64,000 nucleotides of DNA from Pontederia crassipes (taxonomy: Eukaryota; Streptophyta; Magnoliopsida; Commelinales; Pontederiaceae), in NCBI GenBank assembly GCA_030549335.1, contig CM060191.1, positions 1,183,001 through 1,247,000 on the forward strand. Reading direction: 5' to 3'. The notes below the pieces were generated by a model. It saw only the letters and a list, made by a program, of their open reading frames with translations, did not search any database and had not been told where the DNA came from. Below are positions 11,201 through 25,100 of the stretch, one piece after another. Position numbers and translations under genes: made by a program. The number at the start of each line of letters is the position of its first letter. The stretch's first letter is position 1.

Positions 11201-14200
11201 CGTGAAATTCCTTTCATGGGCCATGAAAACCGATTTCTAGTTCGATTCGGACACTATTTAGGTCGTGAAATCACTATTACAGGCCGTGACGAAGTCTGGA
11301 TTCGAAATTTGAACGAAATTTTGGAAGAGTTTCAAGTATACAAGGACTCCTCGGATTATATGATTCTAGGATATTTGGAAACATATGATGGATCAAATTT
11401 CAAAATTTTACAAGACCAAAATTTCAGAACTAAATCAACTCCGAATTTACCTCATTTTGTATGAAAAAGATTCCGTTTCTTCTCCGATCGCATGGGAACC
11501 CTGAACCGACATCTATCACTTGTAGAGAGGATGCTAGGGTCTACAACTTTGAAGCCAAGAACATGAGAATTTTATAAGGATCACTAAGAAGATTTATGCA
11601 CGATTGAGTCTAGACGAGAACCAGGCAACAGTTTATCAACGTTCTTGAGAGTACTCTCTGCTCTACTTTATGTTGGGATGATCTCGTGCATAAAATCTAC
11701 ATCTTTCTACCTTCTATAATTTGGATACTTTAGTTTTATTTCGGTTTAATAGTTTTAATTGAAAAGGCAAATTGTTAAACCTTCTTTCGTTATCGATTAA
11801 AGTTCAATTTTCTTTCGACTATGCACATTGTTATTAAAGCTTTTTCAGAGATTAATTGTCTTTTCTAGATAGCTATTATTCCTATAGTAGTAGTTACTTT
11901 TGATTGCATGATTTCTGTTGAATTGATTCTTGAATTTTAAGTTTAAATATTGCATGTCGCAACTCGTATTATCCTTGACGGAATATTAGTTGTGCGGTCT
12001 ATTAATCATGGTAATACCGTGGTATGGGTGATAATAGTTTAGAAACTACATTTCAATGCATTAATCTCAGGTTTGATTAGGTTATGATCCTAGACGGAGT
12101 GGTCTCAATCTAATTTGAAATAAGATAGGTTGGTTAATCCTAGATGAAAATCAATAATTGGAGTAGACTCTAATCCATCGTTAGAAACTAACATATATTT
12201 TCTGGTGAATTCAGTTTGTCTATAATCAAGTTTATCATTTGACTCTAGACATCAATAGATTAGATTAGATTAATTTAGATTTAGTTTTTACTTTTTTGTA
12301 CTTCTATTTTCTGCGCATCTTTTATCCAAAGCCATGTTGTCTCTTATTAACCTATGAAATTAGTTTAATTAAGTTAATTCCTCGTGGGATCCGACAACTT
12401 GTACTCGTTACACTTTTTTACTTGAGCAACTAGTGCATTTGGTAGCATTTAATTATTATTAATTCTCGCCAGTGTTTTTAAAACCGGTCCGGTCCGACCG
12501 GTTCAACCGCGAACCGGTCGTCGGTCCGGTCCAGTTTAGTATTAAAAACCGTTTTGTCAAAAAACTGGATTGAACCGGGTCAACCCGGCCAAAACCAGGT
12601 TGAACCGAAAAACCGGTTCAATCCGGCTTTTTTCAAAAAGAGTAAAAAGGTTGAAATAATGAAAAACAAATAGAAAAAAGGGAAGTATATTATAGTATTA
12701 ATGATGGAAGAATATGAAGAGGAGAAAAATAAGGGATTAGATTTGATAGGAGGAGAAAAATAAGGGATTAGATTTTATAGAATGAATGTAAAAAAGGATA
12801 TTAGTAATAAGGAAGTTACATTTGAATTTGAAAATAAAAGATAAGAAGGTAATAATAAAGTTAAATTTAAATAAAGGAGAAAATTATCATAAGATGATAA
12901 AATTTAATTCATTATAAATAATTTATATTAAAAATTGAAACATGAATAATGTAATAAATTTGATAGGATGATTGTGAATAAGGAAATAGATAATACTAAA
13001 ACGTGGGAAAATAGTATAAAGAAATATTCAAATAAAAAAATAAAGTTATTCATGAAATTAACTAATATATAATTTAAAAATATAAAAATAATTTTCTACT
13101 ATTTGATTAATTTAAAATGATGATAACATGATTTTTATTTTATTACTTATTACCTTTTATACTTTAATTTATAATATATTTTTTTGAAGTAATACAAATA
13201 ATATTATTTTAATAAAAAACTGGTTCAATCCGGTCGAACCCGGTTGAACCGATCGAACCATGACCCAGTTGGCCGGCCGGTTCGATCACCGGTCCGGTTT
13301 TAAAAACATTGATCAATGGGGTGGGTGGCAAGTCCATCAAGCGGGTTTGGGAGAACCGGGTCCGGGTTTGTGATGGGCAGGCGTGGCTGGGTTTGCAGGG
13401 TCCGAGATGGGTCCATTGAGAGTGGGAGAGGTGGATCAGGTTTGGGAGGCAGGTCGGGTTTGGGATTGGGCTCGTTCGGGCGTGGCCAAAGGAGGTTCAG
13501 AAACTGGGCATGAAGAGGAGCAATGGTCGACAGCTGTCCCTACCATACGGTCCACGACAGGGCAGTGTGCAGAGGCCATGCGCGACCATATGGCACTCCC
13601 ATTTGCAGCTGAATGAGGTGATGTTGGTGGGCAGCCGGCGACAACTGGCCCACGATTCCCAGGCCAGCTAGCCCTGAAGATGGGGGAAACTGCCAGCTCC
13701 AACATGAGTCACCGGCGGAGGGATGCAGCACCCCTGGTGTAGATTGATGACGGCGGATACAGTGGAAACATTCGGCGACCAGACAATGGGGGGAGCGACA
13801 GAAGGGCCTCCGAAACCCCCAATCACTGCCATGACGACCTCCCGCTGGAGCAAATGAAGAGGAAGGTCCTGGATGGTTACGATGCGTCTGGGTACCAGCG
13901 ACACTCATAGTGCTCCATTCAGCTCGGACCAAGGCTGCCATGCCCCCGAACTGACATGGGGAAGAGGAATGGGGTTGGCAAGCAGCGTCTCATGCAGACT
14001 GGCTGAACCTGGGATGAGCAGCCATGAACAGATGTCATGCATTTGCAGCTGTGTGTGATCAGGGCGACTGCCACGAACCTTGCCAACGATGCAGCTCTAG
14101 AGAAAGGCCGCAGTCATCCAGGCATTTGAAACATCCGAGGGAATGGTTCCGTGTAGATGGCTGCGAGCGGATGAAAGTCGCCCATCCATCACCTCGACGT

Positions 14201-16076
14201 TGCAGCTTCGGCCGCATGGATGGGCAGCGTGGGACGTTAGTGGCAGCGGTCGGAGCAGCGACTTCGCCGGCGATGAACTAGGTTGAGCTTCGCCACAGCA
14301 GGAGCCGGTGTCACGATGGAGGAGAGGAAAGGAGGGGAATGCCATTAGCGACACTGCCGGTGATGGCTGTGGCACCACCCGGGGGGGGGGGGGGGGGGGG
14401 GGGGGTTGGGGGGTGGGGTGGGGTGCGGCAAGCTTCTCATTTTTCTGGGCTTTTTTTTTGAGAGGGAAAAGGATGACCACCAGGTTATAGAATTATCGGA
14501 CTATTTTGTATAAATTCAAAACATACAAAGAAATAGAAAAGCTGTGGGTTCTTGTGAACATGTAAATGCAACTAAATCTTGAATATCATAGTTATTTCAT
14601 TAAGACCCATACATACTTTCAGAATTGGAGCACTCCATGAATAATCATCTTACCAAACTTTCATGATTGGAACTTCTGATCATGAATGAAAATTCAGACA
14701 CCAATCTAACATATATAGACAAACTAAGAATGTTGTCAATTAGTGCGAAGATGGTACCATGATGCAAACACTTTTTTGGGAAATATTGTGCAAACAATTT
14801 GGTTATTTGAAATTATTCTTACGGGAAAGAGTAATTCCGTATAACTAACTACAATTACAAATTAAGGTTTCAAATGGGGAAAAAGTAAGTTCAAATAACT
14901 AACTACTGCCTGCAACTTAGTAACAAAATTGACACATTCAAGATGAAAATCGATTCTAAATTACAAAAGCAAGAATGTGAATATATAAAGCAAGGTTCCA
15001 GTTTGTTTGCCATTTCGGGGGATGCGCAAAATGTTGTTTCAACAAAACAACTTCAAAAGAAAAATAAATTCTATGAAGTAATTTATTACGGTGCATTTAG
15101 CTAGGTAACAAAAGATAAAGTTGAAAATATAAATAATTATTTTGATTTATACAAAGAGTGAGAGCGAGATACTTTGAGAAGGGAAATGCTGTACTCTTTT
15201 TCTTGATAGGAAAACATTTTGGACATTATTTTCATTAGAATTCATGTTCCATTACAGAAACATCTTCTGGTATCTCTAACCATAAAAATAGTGAAAATAA
15301 ATTCCAGAAATTCATTTTCATCCAAACAAATGCAGCCTAAACCTTTGACGTAAAGTTAAGCAGCATTTAATAATACAAATCTAAAGGTTTTACTTTAAGA
15401 AAAGCCATCACATCCTAGATTAGGTCCTTAAGATAAGTCGTGCAAAACAATAACAAACATAGAAACTTCGGCTGAAAGGAAGCACAACTCCTTTACCCTT
15501 CCAAACATGGTTGTCAGGATCGCTTTCCGGATCGTAAGATCGTAAGATCCTACGATCCAAGACTGGGCAAGCATCCGGATCTCACTTTGGAGATCAAAAA
15601 CATAAGATCGTAGCAAGATCGATCGCTGGATCTTACCGATCCTATGAATTTATTTTTTAAATATTTTTAAAATTATTTTTTTATTGAGAAAACTAAAAAA
15701 TAGAATATTAAATTTAAAAATTGGCAAGCAAGGAGGTAACTTTCTCTGTCCATCATATCATTCTTATTAGTTGATTTTATTTTTTTAAAATTGGAAAAAA
15801 GTTAAAAAAATAGAATATTAAGAACAAAAATTGGCAATGAATTAAGTTAAATTCTCTCCATTCTCTCCTCTCAATTTCTCTTTTCATTTTTTTATGAATG
15901 ATCTAGAGTCAATTAATAAACTTATGTGAAAAAATGATATTTAGAAAACAAAAAAACATTTGTTTTTTTATAATTCAGATGAGAAAATTTATACTTTTAA
16001 CTTGTTATATTGTTATGTATCCCATGAAAGTTAGAAGTCAAGTATAATGTAGATATTGAGAGTAGAATATTAAATA

Positions 16077-16121
<45 letters not shown>

Positions 16122-19100
16122 TTAAAAAAATATATTTTTTATTCATAAGGTAGGATCTTACGATTCTATGATCTCATCGATCCTCCGGACCCCTCCTGAT
16201 CCTACCTCAGAAAGCGATCCTGACAACCTTGCTTCCAAACATTTCCAAAAGGGTTTAATGTTTGTGTCAAATGGCCTCCAACCGTATCAAGTGACATCTC
16301 AACCATCTCAAATGGCCTCCATCAGTAAGATGAAAAAAGATATTTTTATCTGATAATAATTTGGTTATTTACTCGATCATGCATCACAGTTGAGACACAA
16401 GCATAAAACCATTTCCAAAAGATATCAAGCTGACACACAAGAAAATGACTAAAGAAGACAGGCTTAATTGGTGAAGCAAGAGTAACCAACTCCTGAAATT
16501 TTTGTAACAATGACAATAACCATGGCTCTAGCATAGAAATGATATTTACCTGTGGAAAACTGCTTGCTTTTAGTTTTATGCCCCATAGTTGATCACGAGC
16601 ATGGATACTATTGGAGTGACAAGAAATGAAGTTAGCGTGCAATGAATCTATTGTATGTGCATGAAAATGGTCATAGAATTGCTCAAATAGGGAGTAAAGT
16701 TCTTCCGAGGAGTTCTGTAGGACAAAAAAACAGATTGATAAATATTATTCACAAGGATTGTCTTAAATGAACAACACTGACAATGAATAATACCTGATAA
16801 AATGCAACAATTTCTGTTGTTTCCATGTTGTAAACAGCAAAAAATGCTGGATGTTGATCAGTACTCCGAGCAACCTGAATAAAATTACATTATGCATGTT
16901 AGGACTGAAAACCCATGAGAAAATAGTCAATGCTCATATGTCCTAACAAACAAAACGAAAGTCAAAGTTCAAGAAAATACCCCCCCATCAACACTACCAA
17001 ACTTGATTAATAGATGATGGCGATCAAGAAATTGTACCTGCTCATTGATGGCATAGTTAGATTCCTTATATATACAAATGCATCCACGGAAAGAAATTTA
17101 AAAAAAACTAATTAAAAGTTAAAATCTAAGAAAACATGTATGGCCATTTAAAATCACACAAACGATAGCATAAAAGAACAAAAATAAGAGTTTTACCTTC
17201 CACATGATGAGGTCAACATAATCTTGAAAGTGAAAATAAAACTTCTTCTTAAGATGTTGAACCCTCTGGAACAAAAAGATGATTTCCAATGTAAACTTTG
17301 TGTTCAAACTTTTCATAGAATTAAAAAATGTAATAGCATGAAAAGAGAATGAACAGAACAAATTGCTAAATCATAAATCAGTTATGCTACATGAGTAAAA
17401 TAAATCATCAGTTGCTTTTTGAAAAAAGGTAATTGGTTGCTTGATAAAACCAATATCTCTATCTTCATATTAACTCTGAAATAACATTTGTGCCCATCCA
17501 TCTTAAGGAGTCATGAATTGCATGTATGTTAATATTAGTTAGACATTCCTTTGAAGATGCTTTTTCCAGTCCAAAGAAAGCATAGGAAGCCATTGAAGAA
17601 GTGCAACTAAGATCACAGGTAAGACATTTCTCCAACATGGAAACCAAAGACAAGGATCAAATTGAAGTTTAATATCAGAAACAACTTGATAGGCTCGAGA
17701 GAATGAAGTGGACAAAGCAATGCCGCATCAAGTGAATTAGCTTGGGAGTCGTAAAAGGCAAAATCAAATCGAATGTTTGTTAGCATTGAGAGAGTGCTGC
17801 TAAATGTTTGTGATGACACACAAGCTTGCATTAAATGTTTTAATTCCCCTTTCCATTGTAATATTCCACCTTTTTATTTAACTAACAATCTCCACTAGCT
17901 TCAATAATTGATTTGGCCAATTCAAACAATACTGATATTGGTTCTCAATATTTTAGATGTTCAAATGCATGCTTCACTACACATCTGGAAACCATAATTG
18001 TGTAAAGTACACCATGTCTAACAGCTTGAAGTTTTACATTCATCGATCATTCAAAATGATAGACCACATATGTATCATTAAGCATATGCATGCAAATAAG
18101 AATGTTTGCAGCCTACCAATGCTTGATCTGCTTCTTCATTCCATATCTTGCGAAAAATGAATGAAAGTAATCGCTGCTTAAGACCACTAAGGAATGAACC
18201 TGCTGGTGTAACCTGCAGCTGCTGTCTGCCATTAGTCACCCTATAAATTTTCTTAACCAAATTATCATGAGAAAAAAATAAAAATGCCATTACAAAACTT
18301 ATTTACTTCCTCCAAGAAAAGTATTAAAATAAAGTTATGATCTTGATACTCAAACCTGTGAAAGATCAATCAATGGAACTAATTGGGTAACAAGAAGTAA
18401 AACCCAGGGGTCTGCGAGGGCATGCCTCTATATTAGCTTAGACATACATGGGAGCTTAATGTATGTTAGCATAGACTATTTACAAGTTTATTTATTTATT
18501 TTTTATGTGAATTTCTAGAGTTCTTGAGCAATGAAAACTGGCAATTTTTTGTACGGATATATGGATCATATGAGCATTGCTTTACTAGTCAAACAGACAA
18601 GATTGCTGTTGACAAACCTCTTTTTTATTACCATCTTTTAAATGCTATCAAGAACTATTTTATAGGAAAGTATTCAAACGTAGTACTAAAACCACAAATC
18701 AGTTGATGATTTTAAACAAGTTATTAATCTAAATATGATTGTCACAAGCCGTATGAAATCTAATAAACATGTCTTCCCAATATAGTGAAGGCATAGGATC
18801 TAAATACCAAACAAAACAACAATCATATGTTAAAACCATACTTTTTGAGAGAGAGAGGACGTTAACCACACTTGCCTCCCGCAATATAGGAATGACAACG
18901 TAAACTTATTTGGTTATCCATAAACTTCTCTCTTTTCCTTTGTCGTTTTGTTAAACCATACTTTTTTAGGGGAAAACCATACTTTTTATTTTTGCGAGTG
19001 AGAGGACGTTAAACCATGCTTGCCTCTGGCAAGATAGGAATGACAACATAAACTTATTTGGTTATCCATAAACTTCTCTCTTTTCTTTGAGGATTATCCA

Positions 19101-22100
19101 TATACTTCTTCAGCAATGAGACCTATTGGCTTTTGTGCATGGATACATGATTATTGTTTCCTTTGTCACATAAATAACACTTTTATTAATATCTTCATCT
19201 CAATCATCATTGCATGTGGCAAATTTAAGACCCCACACATATCCTCAAGATACCTTTTTTTCCATGAGAAAGTTATTCCGTAAACTCGGTACTAAATTCA
19301 TAAGTTAATTAATGTTCTAAAATAAGTTAGCAACCTAAATTAATGGCTACAGAAGGGTATATTTAACATATCTGGAAAAACTTAGGGATGAAATATATAA
19401 GTTTATAGTTCAAGATTAGGTGTGAAAAGGAAGTTATAGTTTTAAGAAAATATCCCTACAATAGATGCCTGTAGTCCAAATGCCTTTAGAAGATTAGAAT
19501 GACTACAGAAGACTGAAAATTTATATCAACAGGAGGTGAATGTTTTTTTTTATGAAACAAGAACCAGACCCGGTGCAGCCCCTGATATACACCCGACCTG
19601 AGTCCAAACCGCACCCAAACCCCCAAGTCAACTTGGGCCGGGTTCCCTGCGACCCGATCCGGGCGACAACCCACCCCCCCTTCCCGCGCCACGCCTTCCT
19701 CCGATGCCTCCACCGTCGCCGGCCCAGCCTTCTGGCGAGCCGCCCTTCCCATTCCATCCCCACCAACAGCCTCTCGACAGCTACCTCCACCTCCATCTCG
19801 AAGGGGACGCCAAGCTGTGTCCACAAGAGTGTATGGCCGACGGCGCCGTCGGGATGTGGGCGCCTCTACGTCCGCCGCCGCGCCGCTGGAACCCCGTGCA
19901 GCACCCATGTCTCAGGAGGCCCAGGGATCTTCGACAGGCAGAACCTCCTTGCCTCCTTCCCCTCCTCCCCCGCCCTCGGTGCCCCCGGAGGTGGACCGCA
20001 TGACGACGAGTGAGCCATCCCTCCTTCCTGGACGGCTGGATGCCGACGTCCTCGACGTCGCCGCCCGGGTCAGCTTCAGGCTGACCAGACGACACTCCCG
20101 CCCACGACCTGAGGTTCGTCGGCGACCTTTTGGAGTTCACCGTCCCCCCGAACCCTTGCCCGCTATCTGAGGGAGTGGGACGTTGATGTGGTCCTACTTT
20201 AGGAGACTACACTCATGGAGTGTAGCACGCAGATGTGGGAGCAGATTGACGGTACTCGGCTAACCCAGCACATCTGCCTCAGTTCGGTTGGGCAGTCCGG
20301 GGGCAGTATCATTGGTTGGCGGGCAGACCATTTCACCTTGGTGGATTCCTGGACTGCCCGTTTTTCGATGACGGTCCACTTCAGATGCTGCTCTGATGGT
20401 TCTACCTATCTACTGTCCTGTGTCTACGGCCCCTGCTCGGGCTCTCTTCGGCCGATTCTATGGGAGGAGCTGTCGGCAGCCCGCCTCCATCTCCCGGATG
20501 ATCAATGGCTGGTCGGCGGTGACTTCAATGTCACTCTTGACATGGATGATCGCCCCACCAGACGACAGGGGAGAGACTTTGGAGCTGAGGAGTTCAGGGA
20601 TTTCATCGACTCCATGTCGTTGTCGGATCTTCCGGCGACGAATTGCAGATTTACCTGGCAGAGCACAGCGGCTCCCTCGGCCAGGTCTCGGCTTGACAAA
20701 TTCTTTGGCTCTTTAGAGCTGGTGGAGGCGCACCAGCTGTCGGTGGTTGTGGCTATGGATCGACCCTTTTCGGATCACACACCCCTCTTGTGAAAATCGA
20801 CCCTTTTCGGATCACACACCCCTCTTGTGGAAATCCGAACACGGTCAGCCCCTGTGTTCCCTGTTTCGCTTTGAGAGGTCCTAGCTTTTTGAGGAGGGGT
20901 TCAGGCAGGCGGTGGCCGAGCACTGGCAGAGTGTTTCATCTTCGGACTCTGCCTCGCGGACTCTCGCTGATAGGCTTCACAGCCTGAGGCGTTTCCTCGT
21001 GGACCGTCGGAGACAGATCCGGACAGATCGGGAGGTGCGGAGGACCGAGGCTTTGGAGGTCATTTCTCGGCTTTACCGAGAGGACTCCCGTCACCTCACT
21101 GAGGCCGAGGTGACCCAGCGCAGGCAGGACCAGTCGACTATACACTTGGAGGACAGGTTGGTGGAGATTCAGTGGAGGCAGCGCTCCCGGCAGACCTGGC
21201 TTCGGGAGGGAGATGTCAATACTCGTTTCTTCCACCTATATGCGAGCTCGCGGCTTCAGGAAAATCGGATCGACCAGTTGGAGGTCATGGGTCAGAGGAT
21301 CACCGGCCACCACCGCATCGGGACCGCCATTACCTCCTTTCATCGGGACCAGTCCAGACGACGTCCTCCGTCGGTCTGGAGGTGGTCCCCCAGGGGTATT
21401 ACTTGTATTACTGATGATCAGTCTTCCATGTTAGTGCAGACCACTAAAGACGAGGTCACCGACGCACTCCGCGACCTCAACAGCGAGGGGTCCCCCGGCC
21501 CCAACGACTTCCTGGTTTTCTTCTACAGAGAGTTTTGGCCAGTGGTGAGGGAGGACGTCATGGCGGTCATCCAGGAGTTCACTTGTGGGAACCATGGCTT
21601 TGAGCGTCTGAACCGGTCGCTTCTCTTCATGCTGCCCAAGCGCACGCCAGCGGATAGAGTGGAGGACTTCCGACCAATTTCCCTATCTAACGCTATATAT
21701 CTCGTGGTGGCTCGGGTGTTGACCAATCAGCTTCGGGAGGTGCTCCCCAACCTCATCCATCCTGCCCAGTCGGCTTTCGTTCACGGCAGATCCATCACTG
21801 ATAGCTACTCTATGGCCTCTGAGATTTTAGCACAGTGGAGACGTGGCAACCGACAGGCCTTCCTCTGGAAGGTTGATTTTTCTAGAGCTTATGATTCTCT
21901 CTCGTGGTCTTTCCTTTGGCATTCCTTATAGGTGAGAGGGTTCCCTGCGACCTGGATTGCATGGATGAAGCGGTGTATCACCACAGCTTCCTTCTCGGTC
22001 CTGGTTAATGGGTCGATGGCCAGGGGCTGGGTGCAGCCCCAGCGAGGTGTCCGCCAGGGGTGCCCTCTTGCGCCCATGCTATTCACGCTTGCGGTTGATG

Positions 22101-25100
22101 GCCTCGCCCGATGTACTCAGGAGGCATGCATATCCGGCCTCTTCAGTAGCTTTGCCGAAGGACTGGTGCCTCTGCTCCAGAATGCGGACGACACCGTCTT
22201 CTTCATCGAGGGCTCCGTGGCTGAGGCTAGACAAGTGTCTATTTTGGTGGAGCTCTTCGGCTTGGTTTCGGATCTTGAGATCAACCATGCCAAGTCATCT
22301 TTCATTTCTTTTGGCATGGTGACGGAGGACGCTATGCGATGCGCGGAGGAGCTGCATACGCCGGTTGGAGCCCTACCTATTACCTACTTGGGCCTTCCCC
22401 TGTTTGATCGGCATATTGGCTCTCGGAGGAGGACCCCGATTATTATTGAGCGGATGGAGCGCCGTCTCCAGGGCTGGAGCTCTCGGCTTTTATCTAGTGG
22501 TGGTCGTCTCATTCTGCTCCGATCTGTGCTCTCATCACTCCTGATCTACTTCATGTCGGATTGACTCTTTGAGGTGCAGATTCTTTTGGCAGGGGTGTAG
22601 CCCCGCTCGTCGGGCCCACCTTGTGGATTGGAGCAGCATATGTAGGCCCACCTCGCAGGGTGGTTTGGGTGTTCGGGATCTCCGCTGCACCAACTGGGCG
22701 CTCCTTGCTAGGTGGGTGGGCCGGATTATGAGGCCCGATGACAGCCTATGGAGACAGGTTTTCTTCACCTGCTACGGTCGTGATATCTCGTGGGACTCTA
22801 GGCCCACCGTTCCTCGGGGCTCTTCTTCATTTTGGAGGAGGGTAGCAGCCATATTCCAACGTGTGCGGTCATTCATGATTCCATCCCTAGGCTCTGGGGA
22901 GGCCTTCTCCTTCTGGCGGCATGACTGTTCCCAGGGGGGCCTCTTGCGGATTCCTTCCCTCGATTACTGGCTCTTGCATCACACCCGGAGGCATTGGTGG
23001 CGGAGTGTTGGTCTCGGAGGGGTGATCCTGGGACCGAGTCCTGGACCCCCCTTTTCATATCTCCACTTTTTGATCCGGCTTTCTAATTTATGTGCTCTTC
23101 ATCAGACGATTGCCCCTTATCATCCTCATCCGACCCAATCTGACGGTTGGGTCTGGGCATCGATTGCTTTTTCGGCACGCAGCCTCTATTTTCATTTTCT
23201 CCCGGCTCCCACTGACTCAGAGGACCTCAGAGCGGATTGCAGGTGCATCTGGTGCTCCCGCTTGCCGCTTAAAGTCAAGATCTTTGCTTGGCTTCTGCGG
23301 CGTGAGCGAATCCTTACCAGAGTTTATAGGGCGAGGTGGGCGACGCACGCAGACACCTCCTGTGTTATGTGTGGAGAGGCAGCAGAGGATGTTATGCACT
23401 TGTTCTTTTGTTGCCGCGTGGCTCGAGAGGTTTGGTCTCGGATTTCCATTGTGGGTGGTGTCCCACTGGTGGCTGCGGACTTCTAGCAGAGTATGAGGGC
23501 GTTGGATACTCGGAGGACGGGCTGGAGACTTTCTGTGGCATTTTTATAGCCGGTGCCTGGGCGATTTGGCTCCAGCGCAACCGGGTCATTTTTTGTGGGG
23601 AGAGATGTCGAGTTGATAGTATAGTACACCACATGTTTTACCTTCTTCATGAATGGGGTTTTGGGTAGCACTTTTGTGCCTTTTGCCGCTCTCCTCTGAA
23701 GAGCTTCTCACTTGTATATGATGTTCCTTTTTTATGATATAAATATACATGGATGATATCCTAACTGGAATCATCCTTTTTCCTCTCAAAAAAAAAGAAA
23801 GGATGACTAGCAAGAGGTAGTCATCTAGGAGTTTCATTGATGTAAAAAAGAGTTACAGCAAATTAAGAAATAAATGCGAAAAGGGGTATGCATCTCCACC
23901 AGATTACAACTTCTACCACACTACAAATACTTTTTTCATTCCAAAAAAATTGCCTTAGCATGTGAAACCAACATTCTCAGCATAAACACGACCATTCCGG
24001 AAAATATTCCATAAACAAGAGGTGAATGTTCTTAGGAAAGAAGGTTCATATAACATTATAACCTTTTAAACATACAAAATTCATTAACAAGACGACACAC
24101 AAAAGGAAGACTAGGATGAAATCCATTTTGCAAAGAATAGTTAACACAAAATATCAATTCTAACGAAAGAGGGGACATTACTTGAGCATGAGAGCTAAGA
24201 AAAAGCTGATCGTCTTCACGACAGAATGTGCCAATATTTCGTACATCAACTAGGTTCCCTGAATCCCGAATTTGCAGTATATGTATTGTCTGATATCTCA
24301 GAGACGTAATGCATAGCAATTCCTCATACAAGAAAACCCCTGTGCTATGAGAAAGGTTGACATAGTCATTACAAAAAGCCTTTTCATCTAAGAGAACTCC
24401 ATCTTTCATCCTGATATGAGAATTATCGAAACTCTATGTTATTTAAAGAATGAACTGAAAAACTTATGTCCTATCTGAAAAGATAATGGAACCTTATGCA
24501 TTTCGAACTTGCATTGACAACAGCAGAAAAATACCTAACAAGGTGAAATGTAATTTTCTCTATTGAAGGTACTCCATGAATTGCACCCTCAACTGTGGGC
24601 ACTTCATGATTCTGTGCAGTCGATGTTGCAAATAAGCCAAACTGATGATCCTCCATATAGAGAAAGAAGTCTTTACAAATGATCTCATTGCTCGATCCTA
24701 GTGAGAGACAGTACAGCTCGATGAAGAAGCTGTCGAACCTCTTGGCCTTTGGGGGCAAATTTTGATTATCACAATGTTCTCCTTTGCAGGGAAATGACAA
24801 CCATGTTGGTCTGTAAACTATAACATCTTGATGATTCCTGCTAAAGCTCACAAGATACTGACCATCATCTGTAAATTTGCGGAAAAAATGATCTGGGCAA
24901 TCAATATCATAAATAGTAGAGCTGGGAACCAGGTTCTCATAAAATTGTCTAACCAAATTAACCTGCAGCAAAGAAGGAAAATATCAAATACCATCATATA
25001 ATTGTCCTCTGTTGCTGAAGTTCAAGGATGCATTGCTTAGATAAGACTCCCATTCAGAGTACATGATACTAAATGGGATTTGCATATCAAGAAAATAGAA

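Larger units (their letters stand above)
19528..24030. mobile_element. Composite L1 insertion in DET1 intron 3: a + strand L1 nested in a - strand L1 tail
   Basis: The left flank aacaggaggtgaatgtt (19528-19544) and right flank aacaagaggtgaatgtt (24014-24030) match over 17 bp with one difference and look like one target-site duplication. Just inside the left flank is a T run and atgaaacaagaa, the reverse complement of an L1 3' end. Just inside the right flank is a 5'-truncated - strand L1 segment (24013-23786). The + strand L1 occupies the middle. So a short - strand L1 inserted first, and a + strand L1 later landed about 20 bp from its poly-A end. Confidence 0.65.

Noticed and set aside
13316-13616. 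Glycine-rich + strand frames
   Set aside because: They are antisense to an L1 ORF1 fragment that aligns with other copies.
9137-16549. Apparent loss of the last DET1 exons after exon 8
   Set aside because: The C-terminal exons were found at 9232-9137, 8811-8712 and 8394-8258, beyond a 7.3-kb TE-filled intron, in the correct phase.
16979-16987. Suspected 1-base deletion in the G run at the end of DET1 exon 6
   Set aside because: Counting across the line break gives seven C on + (16980-16986). Exon 6 ends GGG GGG and the next G starts a normal GTATTT donor.
19540-20013. 157-codon proline-rich frame
   Set aside because: It lies in the GC-rich 5' part of a decayed L1 and has no domain; probably ORF1 debris.
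24181-24182. Donor caa|gtaatg as the end of DET1 exon 3
   Set aside because: The open frame beyond it contains NGFHPSLP, which matches a conserved DET1 stretch (NGFHHSLP-like in other plants), so exon 3 probably continues to about 24101.
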